A stretch of 64,000 bases of DNA. It comes from an uncultured Acidobacteriota bacterium (GTDB lineage Bacteria > Acidobacteriota > Terriglobia > Bryobacterales > Bryobacteraceae). The translations under genes were made by a program, and so were the position numbers. The stretch covers positions 225,777-289,776 of the forward strand of contig CADEFT010000001.1 in NCBI GenBank assembly GCA_902826685.1. The letters run 5' to 3'. Below the pieces are notes generated by a model, which did not search any database, was not told where the DNA came from, and worked only from the letters and a program-made list of their open reading frames with translations. Below, piece after piece: positions 20,223-28,195 of the stretch (the stretch's first letter is position 1; every line of letters starts with the position of its first letter).

Positions 20223-21014
20223 TCAGAGCTTCAGGAGGGCTCGCAAGCGCTTGGTCTGCACACGGCTGACGGGAATTTCCGACTGTTTTTTGTCGTCCAT
20301 TTTCAGTTGGAAGCTCGACTTGAACCAAGGCACCACTTCGCGGATGCGGTTGATGTTCACCAGGTAGGAGCGGTGAGCCCGCCAGAACACATCCGGATCG
20401 AGGTTCGACTGCAGCTCCTCGATGGTGCGGTAATTCGACTGCCCTTCGATGGACGAAGTGACCACCGTAATCAGGCCGTCGTCGATGGTGGCGTAGATGA
20501 TGTCCTGCGCGTCGACGATGAAGTTGCGCTGGCCGCTCTTGACCAGCACCTTGTTGCGCTGCAGAGCGGGTTTCGACGCTCCAGGGACCGGATTGCCGGC
20601 CGCCGCCGCTTCGGCCTGGCGATCGGCCAGGAACCGGCTCACCCGGCCAATCGTCTCGCCCAACCGGTCTTTCTCCACCGGCTTCAGCACGTAGTCGATG
20701 GCCTCCAGCCGGAACGCTTCGACGGCGTAGCTATCGTAGGCGGTGACCAGGACGAAGTAGGGAAGGTTCAGCTCGGGGGATTCGCGCAGTTTGCGGATGA
20801 CGCTCATGCCGTCCATGCCGGGCATCTGCACGTCGAGGAAGAGCACGTCCGGTTCCAGCCGCTCGACCAGCTGCACGGCCTCGAGGCCATTGCGGCCGAC
20901 CGCCGTCACTTCCACGTTTGGAAAGTCTTTGAGGAGATAGCTGAGCTCGTCGCAGGCCAGTTGTTCATCGTCGACAAGCACCGCTTGAATCGGCTGCGCC
21001 GCGCGCAAGGGCAT
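20223..21014 (-). CDS. LytR/AlgR-type response regulator (receiver plus LytTR DNA-binding domain)
   Basis: A 263-residue regulator. The receiver domain (about residues 10-130) has the acidic pair in AVLVDDEQ, phospho-acceptor Asp61 in LFLDVQMPGMDG, and the conserved Lys in DYVLKPVEKDR. A linker rich in Ala leads to the LytTR domain (about 165-260) with QDIIYATIDDG, FWRAHRSYLVNINRI and a C-terminal SRVQTKRLRALL. ATG 21014 is preferred because upstream in-frame codons run through the probable promoter palindrome. No histidine kinase lies next to it. A second protein of the same type is encoded at 29895-30620 with its kinase. Confidence 0.92.
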   Translation of the reverse strand: MPLRAAQPIQAVLVDDEQLACDELSYLLKDFPNVEVTAVGRNGLEAVQLVERLEPDVLFLDVQMPGMDGMSVIRKLRESPELNLPYFVLVTAYDSYAVEAFRLEAIDYVLKPVEKDRLGETIGRVSRFLADRQAEAAAAGNPVPGASKPALQRNKVLVKSGQRNFIVDAQDIIYATIDDGLITVVTSSIEGQSNYRTIEELQSNLDPDVFWRAHRSYLVNINRIREVVPWFKSSFQLKMDDKKQSEIPVSRVQTKRLRALLKL

Positions 21015-21016
21015 GA

Positions 21017-21035
21017 AAATGCTAGTATAGCATTT
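21017..21035 (-). promoter_or_regulatory. Palindrome overlapping a TATACT -10-like element at the LytTR gene start
   Basis: AAATGCTA, GTA, TAGCATTT is a perfect 8-bp inverted repeat with a 3-base spacer. On the minus strand it contains TATACT, about ten bases before the ATG at 21014. A promoter here would give an almost leaderless mRNA, and no ribosome site is seen. No convincing -35 box is present. An operator function, perhaps autoregulation, is inferred. Confidence 0.4.
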
Positions 21036-21171
21036 GGCGCATTTTGCCCCGCAGGCGTTCTTTTCAACCGTTGCGGTTTCCGCGCGCCCTGCCAACCCAT
21101 TCGAGGAGCCTATTCCGTTTGTTCAGCCAAGACGCTCGTAACTCCGCCCTAGGGACGCCAGACTTCGGAGT

Positions 21172-22173
21172 ATGAAGGCTCTCGTCGTCGGAGGTACTCT
21201 TTTCGTTGGCCGGGTACTGGTTCAGTCTTTGCGCAAAGCGGGACACGACGTTACCATCCTCCATCGCAAGCCCGGGCACGATTTGGGAAAGCAGGTCGCC
21301 AATCTGCAGGCCGACCGCAACGACCCCGCCGCGGTGAAAGCCGTCCTGGCAGACCGGAAGTTCGATCTCGTTTTCGATAATGTCTACGACTGGCAGCGCG
21401 GCGGCACCACGGCCGCTCACGTCGAGGCCTGCGTAAAAGCCTGTGGGGATAACCTCACCCGCTACGTTTTCCTTTCGAGCGTCTCGGCCTACGGCGACGG
21501 GTTGAATCACCACGAGGGCAATGCGCTGGCGCCCGACGATCATCCCGACCCCTACATCCGCAACAAAGCCCAGACCGAACGGATGCTGTTCCGCCTGCAC
21601 CAGCGCTACGGCACGCCGGTGGTGACGCTGCGCCCGCCATTTATCTACGGGCCCGGCAATCCGTATTACCGCGAGGCTTTTTTTTGGGATCGCCTGCGCG
21701 ACGGCCGGCCTATCGTCATTCCGGGCGATGGACGCCGGCTCATGCAGTTCGCGTTCGTCAAGGACGTGGTGGCGGCATGCCTCAAGGTGGCCGAGGAGCC
21801 CGCGGCGGTTGGACACGCCTTCAACATCGCCAACTCCCGGCCGCTGACGCAGACCGATACCGTGCTTGCCTTTGCGGGCGTGATGGGACGCAAACCGGTC
21901 CTGGTCCGCATTCCAAGGGAGCGCATCCTGCAGGCCGGCGGCAGCGCCCTTGTCCCGCCATTTTATTTCGGTTCCTGCTTCGATCTACCGCCCATCACCA
22001 TGGTGATCGCCAAGGCCCAGCGCGTGCTGCGTTTCAAACCAATCCCGTTCCAGGAAGGGCTGAAGGAGACGTATAAGGCGTATCTCAAGACGCGCGAAAA
22101 GGACCCGCTCGACTATGCCTTGGAGGACCGCCTGCTCGGCTCCTTCCAGGTGGATGTCGCCGCGACGGCTTAA
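21172..22173 (+). CDS. NAD-dependent epimerase/dehydratase (extended SDR)
   Basis: A 333-residue extended short-chain dehydrogenase/reductase. The N-terminal Rossmann motif is GGTLFVGRVLV, followed by RYVFLSSVSAYGDG (catalytic Ser region) and the active-site pair Tyr and Lys in DPYIRNKAQTE (YxxxK). RPPFIYGPGNPYYRE and QFAFVKDVVAACL are typical of nucleotide-sugar epimerases and dehydratases; chloroplast RNA-binding-type relatives share this layout. An 8-base T run at 21678-21685 encodes the FF of EAFFWDR and is conspicuous in this GC-rich gene. The substrate is unknown. The last four bases overlap the converging MOSC gene. Confidence 0.87.
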   Translation: MKALVVGGTLFVGRVLVQSLRKAGHDVTILHRKPGHDLGKQVANLQADRNDPAAVKAVLADRKFDLVFDNVYDWQRGGTTAAHVEACVKACGDNLTRYVFLSSVSAYGDGLNHHEGNALAPDDHPDPYIRNKAQTERMLFRLHQRYGTPVVTLRPPFIYGPGNPYYREAFFWDRLRDGRPIVIPGDGRRLMQFAFVKDVVAACLKVAEEPAAVGHAFNIANSRPLTQTDTVLAFAGVMGRKPVLVRIPRERILQAGGSALVPPFYFGSCFDLPPITMVIAKAQRVLRFKPIPFQEGLKETYKAYLKTREKDPLDYALEDRLLGSFQVDVAATA

Positions 22174-22820
22174 CGCTCGAGCAGCGTCTGCTTCCAGGAT
22201 TCCGACAACGCCGGGCAGGCCGCCAGCGCATGGCTCGCCGCGCGATCCTTTTTGCCGTAATGCATGATCTGGTGCGCCCGCGCCACGGTCCACTCCGGGT
22301 ACGGACGCTCAAGCAAGACGAACCGGTCCCCGGCACGCACCTCGCCTTCGCGCCGCACGCGCAGATACCAGCCTGAACGGCAGCCTTCAACCATCCGCGC
22401 CACCAGGTCCGGAATCTTCCAGCGGCGCGACTGTGTGCGGCAGGGCTGCCGGGGCTGGGAGATTTCCACCTCGGCGCCGCCCAGGGAATAGATGTCTCCG
22501 ACGCACACGCCGGCTTCGTTGAGCCCCGTCACCAAAATGTTTTCGCCAAAGGCGCCGGGCGGCACCGGGCCGCCAAACAGGCCAGTCGCCTCCCACCCTG
22601 CATGGTGGTCCTGGCTGTACACCAGCGCGGCCTTGTCGATGCCGCCGTGATGGCGCCGGTCCGCCTGCTGGTCGCCCTCAAAGCCGAGCGTCGTCAGCCG
22701 CAGAGGACCCTCGACGGCGGTCTTGAAGGTGGCCGTGCGCCAGCCGCGTTCCTGGGGATTGGCGGCATGGGGATCGTGAATCGTTTGAATGCGACCGGTT
22801 TGCAGCGAAGTGACGACCAT
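22170..22820 (-). CDS. MOSC-domain protein (YiiM-like)
   Basis: A 216-residue protein of the MOSC family, which binds molybdenum cofactor or acts in sulfur-carrier chemistry. The signatures are EGDQQADRRHHGGIDKAALV at the start of the MOSC fold, PPGAFGENILVTGL, and EISQPRQPCRTQSRRW with the conserved Cys. The C-terminal helical tail (RAHQIMHYGKKDR) matches the 3-alpha domain of YiiM-like proteins, which reduce N-hydroxylated compounds. ATG 22820 gives the usual family start MVVTSLQTGRIQTI; longer in-frame extension would run into the divergent promoter region of the sigma factor gene. The neighbours give no pathway hint. Confidence 0.87.
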   Translation of the reverse strand: MVVTSLQTGRIQTIHDPHAANPQERGWRTATFKTAVEGPLRLTTLGFEGDQQADRRHHGGIDKAALVYSQDHHAGWEATGLFGGPVPPGAFGENILVTGLNEAGVCVGDIYSLGGAEVEISQPRQPCRTQSRRWKIPDLVARMVEGCRSGWYLRVRREGEVRAGDRFVLLERPYPEWTVARAHQIMHYGKKDRAASHALAACPALSESWKQTLLER

Positions 22821-22891
22821 TGGCCCTAGGATAGCTTGTCGCCTTTGAGAGACAGGCAAGTGTGATATTTTGATAGGTCTCCGGAACGCCA

Positions 22892-23527
22892 ATGACCCCA
22901 AACCCAGCCGAGGTCACCCAACTGCTTCATCAATGGCGTGCAGGCGATCCGGTAGCCGAGAACCTGCTGTTCAATATCGTTCTGCCCGAGTTGCGGCGGC
23001 TGGCGCAGATGCAAATGCGCAAGGAGCGGCCGGGGCATTCGCTCGATCCCACCGCGCTGGTCAACGAGATTTATTTCAAGCTAAGTTCGGCACGCCATCA
23101 GGATTGGCAAAACCGGGGCCACTTTTTTGCGGTGGCGGCACGGGCCATGCGCCGCTATCTGATCGATTACGCCCGGGCGCGCCGCAACGGCGAAAAGGTT
23201 CCACTCGATGGGGCGGCCGAAGCGCTGGCGGGCCCGAAAGACAATTTCGAACAAGCGGTGCTCATCGATGTGCTGCTCGATAAGATGGGCAACGCCGAGT
23301 GGTGCCGCATCGTTGAGTTCAAATATTTTTTGGGCCTGACGGACGACGAGGCCGCCGAGTTGATGGGTATCAACGTGCGCAAGTTTCAGCGGGAGTGGTT
23401 TGACGCGCGCCGGTGGCTGTTTGACCAGCTCAAAGGCGATGGCGCTACAGCGCCCGGACCTCCTGCCGCGGCGCGGGATTCGGAAGCAGGCTCTCGTGGC
23501 GCGAGTGCAGGTGGTCCCACTCGGTGA
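22892..23527 (+). CDS. ECF-type RNA polymerase sigma factor (TIGR02999-like)
   Basis: A 211-residue sigma-70-family factor of the extracytoplasmic-function class common in Acidobacteria and Planctomycetes. Region 2 includes LRRLAQMQMRKERPGHSLDPTA and FFAVAARAMRRYLIDYARAR. Region 4 includes CRIVEFKYFLGLTDDEAAELM and the helix-turn-helix KFQREWFDARRWL. No anti-sigma factor or protein kinase gene, the usual partners, is next to it. The last 28 residues are low-complexity (GATAPGPPAAARDSE) and overlap the converging SulP gene by 83 bases, so the functional protein may end earlier. Confidence 0.88.
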   Translation: MTPNPAEVTQLLHQWRAGDPVAENLLFNIVLPELRRLAQMQMRKERPGHSLDPTALVNEIYFKLSSARHQDWQNRGHFFAVAARAMRRYLIDYARARRNGEKVPLDGAAEALAGPKDNFEQAVLIDVLLDKMGNAEWCRIVEFKYFLGLTDDEAAELMGINVRKFQREWFDARRWLFDQLKGDGATAPGPPAAARDSEAGSRGASAGGPTR

Positions 23528-24977
23528 TCAACCGGCCGCCGCCTCGTTCGAACTCGTCTTCAAGCGAAGTCAGCAGATCCATGACCGCGTGGTCGATGGT
23601 CACCAGTTCCGCGAAGTGAACGTGACAGGAGATGTCGCGCGGCAGCGATTCGAATGTCTGCGCGATCACCGGTAGTTTTACGAAGGTGGCGGCGCCCGAA
23701 ATATGGACGTCGGCCCGCCGCTGTTCCGGACTCTGCCGGACCCAGATATCGATCTGCGACGCGGTGTGCACCAGCTTGACGAAGGAAAGCGCGATGCCGA
23801 GCAGCACGCCCGTGAGCAGGTCCACGCCCACGATGCCGGCCACCGTCACGCCGTAAATCCACATGGGCATCTTGCCGTACTTGGCCAGCGCCTTGGCGCT
23901 CTTCCAATCCACCAGCTTAAAGCCGGTGAAGACCAGGATCGCCGCCAGCGCTGAAACGGGGATTTTTTCGAGGATGAAGGGCACGGCGGCGACGAAGCCG
24001 AGAATCCAGAGACCGTGCATCACCGTGGACCAGCGCGTCTTGCCACCGGCCTGCACGTTCGCCGAACTGCGCACGATCACGCCGGTCATGGGAAGCGAGC
24101 CGGCGATGCCGCACAGGATGTTGCCAACGCCTTGCGCCCGTAGTTCCTTGTCGTAGTCGGTGCGCGGGCCGTCGTGCATACGGTCGACGGCGGCGGCCGA
24201 TAGCAGCGTTTCGGCGCTCGCCACAAATGCCAGTGTGAACACGAAGACCAGCGACGATTTCTGCGTAAGCATCTCAAACGCGGCCGGCGTGATCCAGTTG
24301 GCCGCCGAGAGCAGGTTGGCCGGAACCGATACGTAGTTGACCTTGGCTTCGATCAGGGCCGCCACGATAGTCGCCAGAACGACGCCGATCAGCGCTCCGG
24401 GAATCATGCGCAGAGCCTTCGGCCGGAAATGGTTCCAACTCATGAGTGTGATGATGGTCAGCAGGCCCAGCATGGCCGGCACATGGTGCTGCGCATAGCC
24501 GTCGGGGTTAAAGAAGTCCTGGTAGATCGCGTTCGGGATGGTGACCAGATTGACCACGCCGTTGCTTTTGGGCTTGTCGTCGAGCATGACGTGAAACTGG
24601 CTGGCGAAGATCAGGACGCCAATGCCGCTCAGCATGCCGAAGATCACCGCCGGGGAGATGGCCCGGAACCATTGGCCCACTTTCAGAATTCCCGCTCCGA
24701 TCTGGATGATACCGGCGGCGATTAACAGGGGACCGAGTGCCGCCGGGCCAAGCTCCCGGACGATTTCGGCCACCAGAACCGCCAGGCCCGCCGCCGGCCC
24801 GCTCACCTGGAGCGGCGATCCGGCCAGCATGCCAACCACGATTCCGCCAATAATGCCGGTGATCAGGCCCGCCGCCGGAGGCATGCCCGAAGCGATCGAG
24901 ATGCCCATGCAGAGCGGCAGCGCCACCAGGAAAACAATGATGGACGGCATGATGTCGCCCGAAAATTTCGGTTGCAT
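23445..24977 (-). CDS. SulP-family inorganic anion transporter
   Basis: A 510-residue membrane protein with ten or more hydrophobic segments. The first, PSIIVFLVALPLCMGISIASG, followed by GLITGIIGGIVVGMLAGSPLQVSG, is typical of the SulP/SLC26 family that carries sulfate, bicarbonate or dicarboxylates. FTLAFVASAETLLSAAAVDRM is a conserved core motif. The C-terminal segment after residue 430 (ATFVKLPVIAQTFESLP and AVMDLLTSLEDEFERGGG) forms a STAS-like cytoplasmic domain. ATG 24977 is preceded by a GAGGAG ribosome site. The exact anion is not predictable. Confidence 0.9.
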   Translation of the reverse strand: MQPKFSGDIMPSIIVFLVALPLCMGISIASGMPPAAGLITGIIGGIVVGMLAGSPLQVSGPAAGLAVLVAEIVRELGPAALGPLLIAAGIIQIGAGILKVGQWFRAISPAVIFGMLSGIGVLIFASQFHVMLDDKPKSNGVVNLVTIPNAIYQDFFNPDGYAQHHVPAMLGLLTIITLMSWNHFRPKALRMIPGALIGVVLATIVAALIEAKVNYVSVPANLLSAANWITPAAFEMLTQKSSLVFVFTLAFVASAETLLSAAAVDRMHDGPRTDYDKELRAQGVGNILCGIAGSLPMTGVIVRSSANVQAGGKTRWSTVMHGLWILGFVAAVPFILEKIPVSALAAILVFTGFKLVDWKSAKALAKYGKMPMWIYGVTVAGIVGVDLLTGVLLGIALSFVKLVHTASQIDIWVRQSPEQRRADVHISGAATFVKLPVIAQTFESLPRDISCHVHFAELVTIDHAVMDLLTSLEDEFERGGGRLITEWDHLHSRHESLLPNPAPRQEVRAL

Positions 24978-25023
24978 GAAAAGTCTCCTCACAGATCTCG
25001 CAGAAACTCCGCTCTTAACGGAT

Positions 25024-25044
25024 CGGCGCCAACAGGCGGCGCCG
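25024..25044 (-). promoter_or_regulatory. Hairpin in the leader region of the SulP gene
   Basis: CGGCGCC and GGCGCCG form a 7-bp stem with a 7-base loop (aacaggc) about 47 bases upstream of the SulP ATG. It could be a leader structure of the transporter mRNA or a weak terminator of the small upstream gene. Function is inferred from position only. Confidence 0.35.
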
Positions 25045-25116
25045 GTAGACAATCACTCAGCACGCCAACAGACTCGTCTTACGAGCCGAAGGTAATCGGA
25101 ATGTAGGGGAAATGGA

Positions 25117-25497
25117 TTAGGCGGTGAAGGGAGGGCCGCGCGTTGCGGCGGCGGGACCGGGCAGCGGAATCGCCGGACCGGGAGTGAGCGACGGCACCAA
25201 ACCACAGGCGATCAGCACCGCGGACGGGATCTCGATCGCACAGGCCTCGGCCAAAAAGGGAGGCGCTGCGGTGTGGAACCCTTCCATCGCCCGGAACACG
25301 CAATGTGCCGAGTTGGTGGAGTGGGCGATCCGGCCCCGTCGCGGGGCACCCCGGGAAGCATCGGCGCGCGGCGCCCAGCCCGATTCGATATCCAGCCCAA
25401 ACGAACAGAAGGCGAGCAAAAGGAAGAGCACGACCCGGGACAAAGACCGGGTATGGAGCCTGAATGCTCGAGTGGACTGTCGCACGCGCCCCCTCAT
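25117..25497 (-). CDS. Possible small secreted protein of unknown function
   Basis: A 126-codon open frame on the same strand as, and 139 bases upstream of, the SulP gene. It contains a signal-peptide-like stretch (LSRVVLFLLLAFCSFGLDIE) after a basic N terminus, then a Pro/Ala-rich part with two Cys (AHCVFRAMEG and LAEACAIEIP). The ATG overlaps a TATAAT-like sequence and there is no ribosome site, so the true start may be further in. I recognise no family. The 24978-25610 stretch holds nothing else I can support, so this is the best candidate in it but may be non-coding. Confidence 0.35.
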   Translation of the reverse strand: MRGRVRQSTRAFRLHTRSLSRVVLFLLLAFCSFGLDIESGWAPRADASRGAPRRGRIAHSTNSAHCVFRAMEGFHTAAPPFLAEACAIEIPSAVLIACGLVPSLTPGPAIPLPGPAAATRGPPFTA

Positions 25498-25610
25498 TAT
25501 ATCGCTGTTGGCGTCCCGCGGTTCCGCTAATTTTCGTTCCTATTTCGCTTCCCGTGCCCGCTACTAAAGTTCTAGGGACCGGCCGCCGATCAACCGTTGG
25601 AAGGAGACGT

Positions 25611-26264
25611 ATGTACCGGTCACTCATACTCGGATTCGCGCTGGCGGCCAGCCTCGCCACGGCCGCGCCGTGGAACAAGCTCAACCCGTTCAAGGGAAAG
25701 AAGGCCGCTCCGGCCAGGACGACTGCAGTTTCCACCGAAGCCACGCCCACCCACGCCACCGGGAAGAAGGCGGGCAAGGCGGGAAAGCAAAAGGAACAGA
25801 AGCCGCGCGACTACTCCGGCATCTACACCAGCGGTACCGTCGCCGCCATTCCCAAACAGACCGCCGGAAGACTCGACCTGAACAACGCCGAAGTCCTCAC
25901 CTTCCATTACGGCAAGCCGAGCTGGTCGATCGCCTACCGCCGCATCAAGAATGTCGAGGTGGCGGACAAAAGCCTGGATGCCCTCATCCGCATCCCCAAG
26001 GTGAATGAGCGCCGCCGTACGTTTACCATCGAATTCTTCGGCCCAAGCGACGATCTTCAGTTCACCACTTTCGAGATCCCCCTCAAGGACTCCTTCGAAG
26101 TGCTGCCTCTGATCGAGCAGCGCACCGGCAAGGCCGTCGCCGTTTCCGGAGCCCAGACGCCCGGCGCCTGGTGGGGTGATGGCATCTGGAAGACGACCCG
26201 TAACGCCGCTCTGTGGGAAGAGGCCGCCGGCCAGACCAAGACCACCGTCGCGCAGAAAGACTGA
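25611..26264 (+). CDS. Secreted protein of unknown function
   Basis: A 217-residue exported protein. A clear signal peptide (SLILGFALAASLATAAP) is followed by a Lys/Ala-rich linker (KKAAPARTTAVSTE to KKAGKAGKQKEQK) and a folded region from about residue 68. That region (SGTVAAIPKQTAGRLDLNN, FHYGKPSWSIAYRRIKNVEV, TIEFFGPSDDLQFTTFEIP) alternates short beta strands and resembles a PH-like fold, which I suggest only tentatively. ATG 25611 follows a strong ggaaggag ribosome site. A GC hairpin follows the stop, so it is probably a single-gene unit. Confidence 0.7.
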   Translation: MYRSLILGFALAASLATAAPWNKLNPFKGKKAAPARTTAVSTEATPTHATGKKAGKAGKQKEQKPRDYSGIYTSGTVAAIPKQTAGRLDLNNAEVLTFHYGKPSWSIAYRRIKNVEVADKSLDALIRIPKVNERRRTFTIEFFGPSDDLQFTTFEIPLKDSFEVLPLIEQRTGKAVAVSGAQTPGAWWGDGIWKTTRNAALWEEAAGQTKTTVAQKD

Positions 26265-26280
26265 TCGATCTCAAACCGCT

Positions 26281-26300
26281 GGGGCGGCTCCTTCCGCCCC
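26281..26300 (+). terminator. GC hairpin after the secreted-protein gene
   Basis: GGGGCGG and CCGCCCC form a perfect 7-bp stem with a 6-base loop, 17 bases after the stop at 26264. It is a plausible terminator but has no T-tract. Confidence 0.5.
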
Positions 26301-26318
26301 GCGCGCTAGACTGGAAGA

Positions 26319-26729
26319 GTGACTCGAAGGCAGTTCGCGGTATCCAGCCTGGCCTCCGCCACGGTTCTGCGGGCACAGCCCCGCTCGGTTCGCGGCCGGC
26401 TCACTCAAACCGAATCTAAACCTTCCTCCCTTACTCTTTCCGATGGAAAGTCGGTCGCCCTGGAAGGCGACGGCCAAACCACCGGCGTCCTCGGCGATCC
26501 CCGTCTCGCCGGCGCCGATTTCGAAGTCCTCGGCTCTTTCCTGCCAAGCGGCGTCTTCCGCATCGACCCCATTCACAAACGCGCCGTCTTCGTTCATAAG
26601 GACGGCAAGCGCCTCTATGTCACCTATTGGTGCGCCGTCTGCGCTATCCGCACCTACACGCCCGGCCAATGCTGGTGCTGCCAGGACGACACCGCGCTCG
26701 ACCTGCGCGAGAAACTCGACGTCGATTAA
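26319..26729 (+). CDS. Small exported protein with a Cys-rich C-terminal motif
   Basis: A 136-residue protein starting at GTG with a Tat-like leader (TRRQFAVSSLASATVLRA). The body contains SGVFRIDPIHKRAVFVHKDG and ends with a compact cysteine cluster: YWCAVCAIRTYTPGQCWCC, that is C-x2-C, then C-x-C-C twelve residues later. This looks like a small zinc- or metal-binding knuckle. I recognise no characterised family. It ends six bases before the aldose epimerase ATG, so the two are probably co-transcribed, but no functional link is evident. Confidence 0.65.
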   Translation: MTRRQFAVSSLASATVLRAQPRSVRGRLTQTESKPSSLTLSDGKSVALEGDGQTTGVLGDPRLAGADFEVLGSFLPSGVFRIDPIHKRAVFVHKDGKRLYVTYWCAVCAIRTYTPGQCWCCQDDTALDLREKLDVD

Positions 26730-26735
26730 AACCTC

Positions 26736-27707
26736 ATGAACTACACGGCTGAACGCCAGACCGCCGGCGGAGTCGACATCATCGAACTGTCCGACTCCAG
26801 GGCGAAGGCGATGGTCCGCATCGCTCCCTCCATCGGAAACAATTCCTACGACATGACGGTGAACGGCCAGCGCGTCTTCTGGTCGCCCTACGAGACCGTC
26901 GCCGAACTCAAGGCCAAGCCCGCCATGGCCGGCAATCCGCTGCTGGCGCCCTGGGCCAACCGGCTGGACGAGGAAGGTTTCTGGGCCAATGGCAAGAGGT
27001 ACAACCTGAATGCCGGTTTGAAGAACTACCGGCTCGACGGCGCGAAGCAGCCGATCCATGGGCTGCTGGTCTACACGCCGCACTGGCAGGTGGTATCGCT
27101 GATGGGCGGTGAGGAGCAGGCCGCCATTACCAGCCGTCTGGAACTGTGGCGCTATCCCGATTGGATGGCGCACTTCCCTTTCGCGCACACCCTCGAAATG
27201 ACGTATCGCCTGAAAGATGGCGCGCTCGAAGTGGAAACCCTCATCGAGAATAACAGCGTGGAGGCGATGCCGGTATCCATCGGCTATCACCCTTATTTCA
27301 CGCTGCCCGGCGTGCCGCGCGATTCCTGGAAAGTGCGTCTGCCGGTGAAGGAGCACGTCGAGCTCAACGGCAAGCTCACCCCCTCCGGTACGCGCACGCC
27401 CTACACACAGGCGCAACCAGTCGAGCTCGCCGGCCGCCAATTCGACGACGTCTTTGCCGGCGTGGACCCGAACGGCGAGTTTTCCGTCGAAGGGGGCGGC
27501 AAGAAGATCGCGCTCCGTTTCGGACCGAAGTTTCCCGTCGCCGTCGTATACGCGCCGCCCGGCCGCGACTTCATCTGCTTTGAACCGATGAGCGGGGTCA
27601 CCAACGCGTTTAACCTCGCCCACAAGGGCCAATACCCCGAGTTGCAGAAGATCTCTCCCGGCGGCCGGTGGCGGGAAAGCTACTGGATTAAGCCTTCCGG
27701 GTACTGA
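26736..27707 (+). CDS. Aldose 1-epimerase (galactose mutarotase-like)
   Basis: A 323-residue galactose-mutarotase-like beta-sandwich enzyme that interconverts alpha and beta anomers of sugars. Family motifs are NPLLAPWANRLDEEGFWANG, the first His in PIHGLLVYTP, the catalytic-type block SIGYHPYFTLPG with the second His, and the C-terminal DFICFEPMSGVTNAFN with the catalytic Glu. The length is normal. There is no signal peptide, so it acts in the cytoplasm. The exact sugar cannot be assigned. Confidence 0.88.
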   Translation: MNYTAERQTAGGVDIIELSDSRAKAMVRIAPSIGNNSYDMTVNGQRVFWSPYETVAELKAKPAMAGNPLLAPWANRLDEEGFWANGKRYNLNAGLKNYRLDGAKQPIHGLLVYTPHWQVVSLMGGEEQAAITSRLELWRYPDWMAHFPFAHTLEMTYRLKDGALEVETLIENNSVEAMPVSIGYHPYFTLPGVPRDSWKVRLPVKEHVELNGKLTPSGTRTPYTQAQPVELAGRQFDDVFAGVDPNGEFSVEGGGKKIALRFGPKFPVAVVYAPPGRDFICFEPMSGVTNAFNLAHKGQYPELQKISPGGRWRESYWIKPSGY

Positions 27708-27776
27708 CCTGGCGTCTCCGGGTGCGGCTTGCGAATCCGGCTTCCGTAGTCAATGGGGCCGCGTTAAGATGGTGGC

Positions 27777-27992
27777 ATGCGCAACGAATTCACCGCGGTT
27801 GTGGAAGAGGATGGGCCGTGGTTCGTGGCCTATTGCGCCGAGGTTCCAGGTGAGAATGGGCAGGGCGCAACGCGCGAGGAATGTCTCGCCAGTCTACGCG
27901 ACGCGATTCAATTGATACTCGAGCACCGAAGAGAGGAATCGTTGCGCGCGTTGCCGCCTGAAGCCAGACAGGAACTCGTCGTTGTCGGCTAA
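27777..27992 (+). CDS. HicB-like antitoxin domain protein
   Basis: A 71-residue single-domain HicB-family protein with the partial RNase-H-like fold: FTAVVEEDGPWFVAYCAEVPG, then GQGATREECLASLRDAIQL. Such proteins usually neutralise a HicA double-stranded-RNA-binding toxin encoded next to them. No intact hicA is present on either side. The 3'-adjacent DNA (27986-28135) has hicA-like patterns in another frame but no start codon. It may therefore be an orphan antitoxin. ATG 27777 gives the expected family start. Confidence 0.75.
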   Translation: MRNEFTAVVEEDGPWFVAYCAEVPGENGQGATREECLASLRDAIQLILEHRREESLRALPPEARQELVVVG

Positions 27993-28135
27993 GCCACCTG
28001 GATGAAGCGGGATGCCTGCGAAGCACCTGGCCAGCGGCTCGGCGTACGTCGTGGAGATTCTACCCCCCAACCATTCGCGGTGTGACAGCCGGGATTCCCA
28101 GAACGGTTGGGAGTTCGGGCGAATCCTTCGATTGA
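27986..28135 (+). pseudogene. Possible decayed hicA toxin gene
   Basis: Reading from 27986 to the tga at 28133-28135, the frame overlapping the hicB stop gives RLSHLDEAGCLRS near the start and RRTSWRFYP then RGVTAGIPR further on. This follows the order of HicA features (H-L-x-x-x-G-C-x-x-x-R, an aromatic strand, P, then I-P-R). There is no start codon, the active-site loop is altered, and the piece is short. The match is by eye and may be chance. Confidence 0.3.
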
Positions 28136-28195
28136 CGGATACGGCCGCCTGCCGTATGCTTCTCCCATTCCCATCCGGCGTGTCTCCACGGAACG

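Noticed and set aside
22826..22865. Imperfect inverted repeat between MOSC and sigma factor genes (cttgtc...gacaggcaag)
   Set aside because: The arms match over only a few bases with gaps, not enough to call an operator.
25124..25567. Plus-strand open frame of 147 codons in the SulP upstream region
   Set aside because: It has no ribosome site, no hydrophobic or family pattern, and is antisense to a slightly better small candidate.
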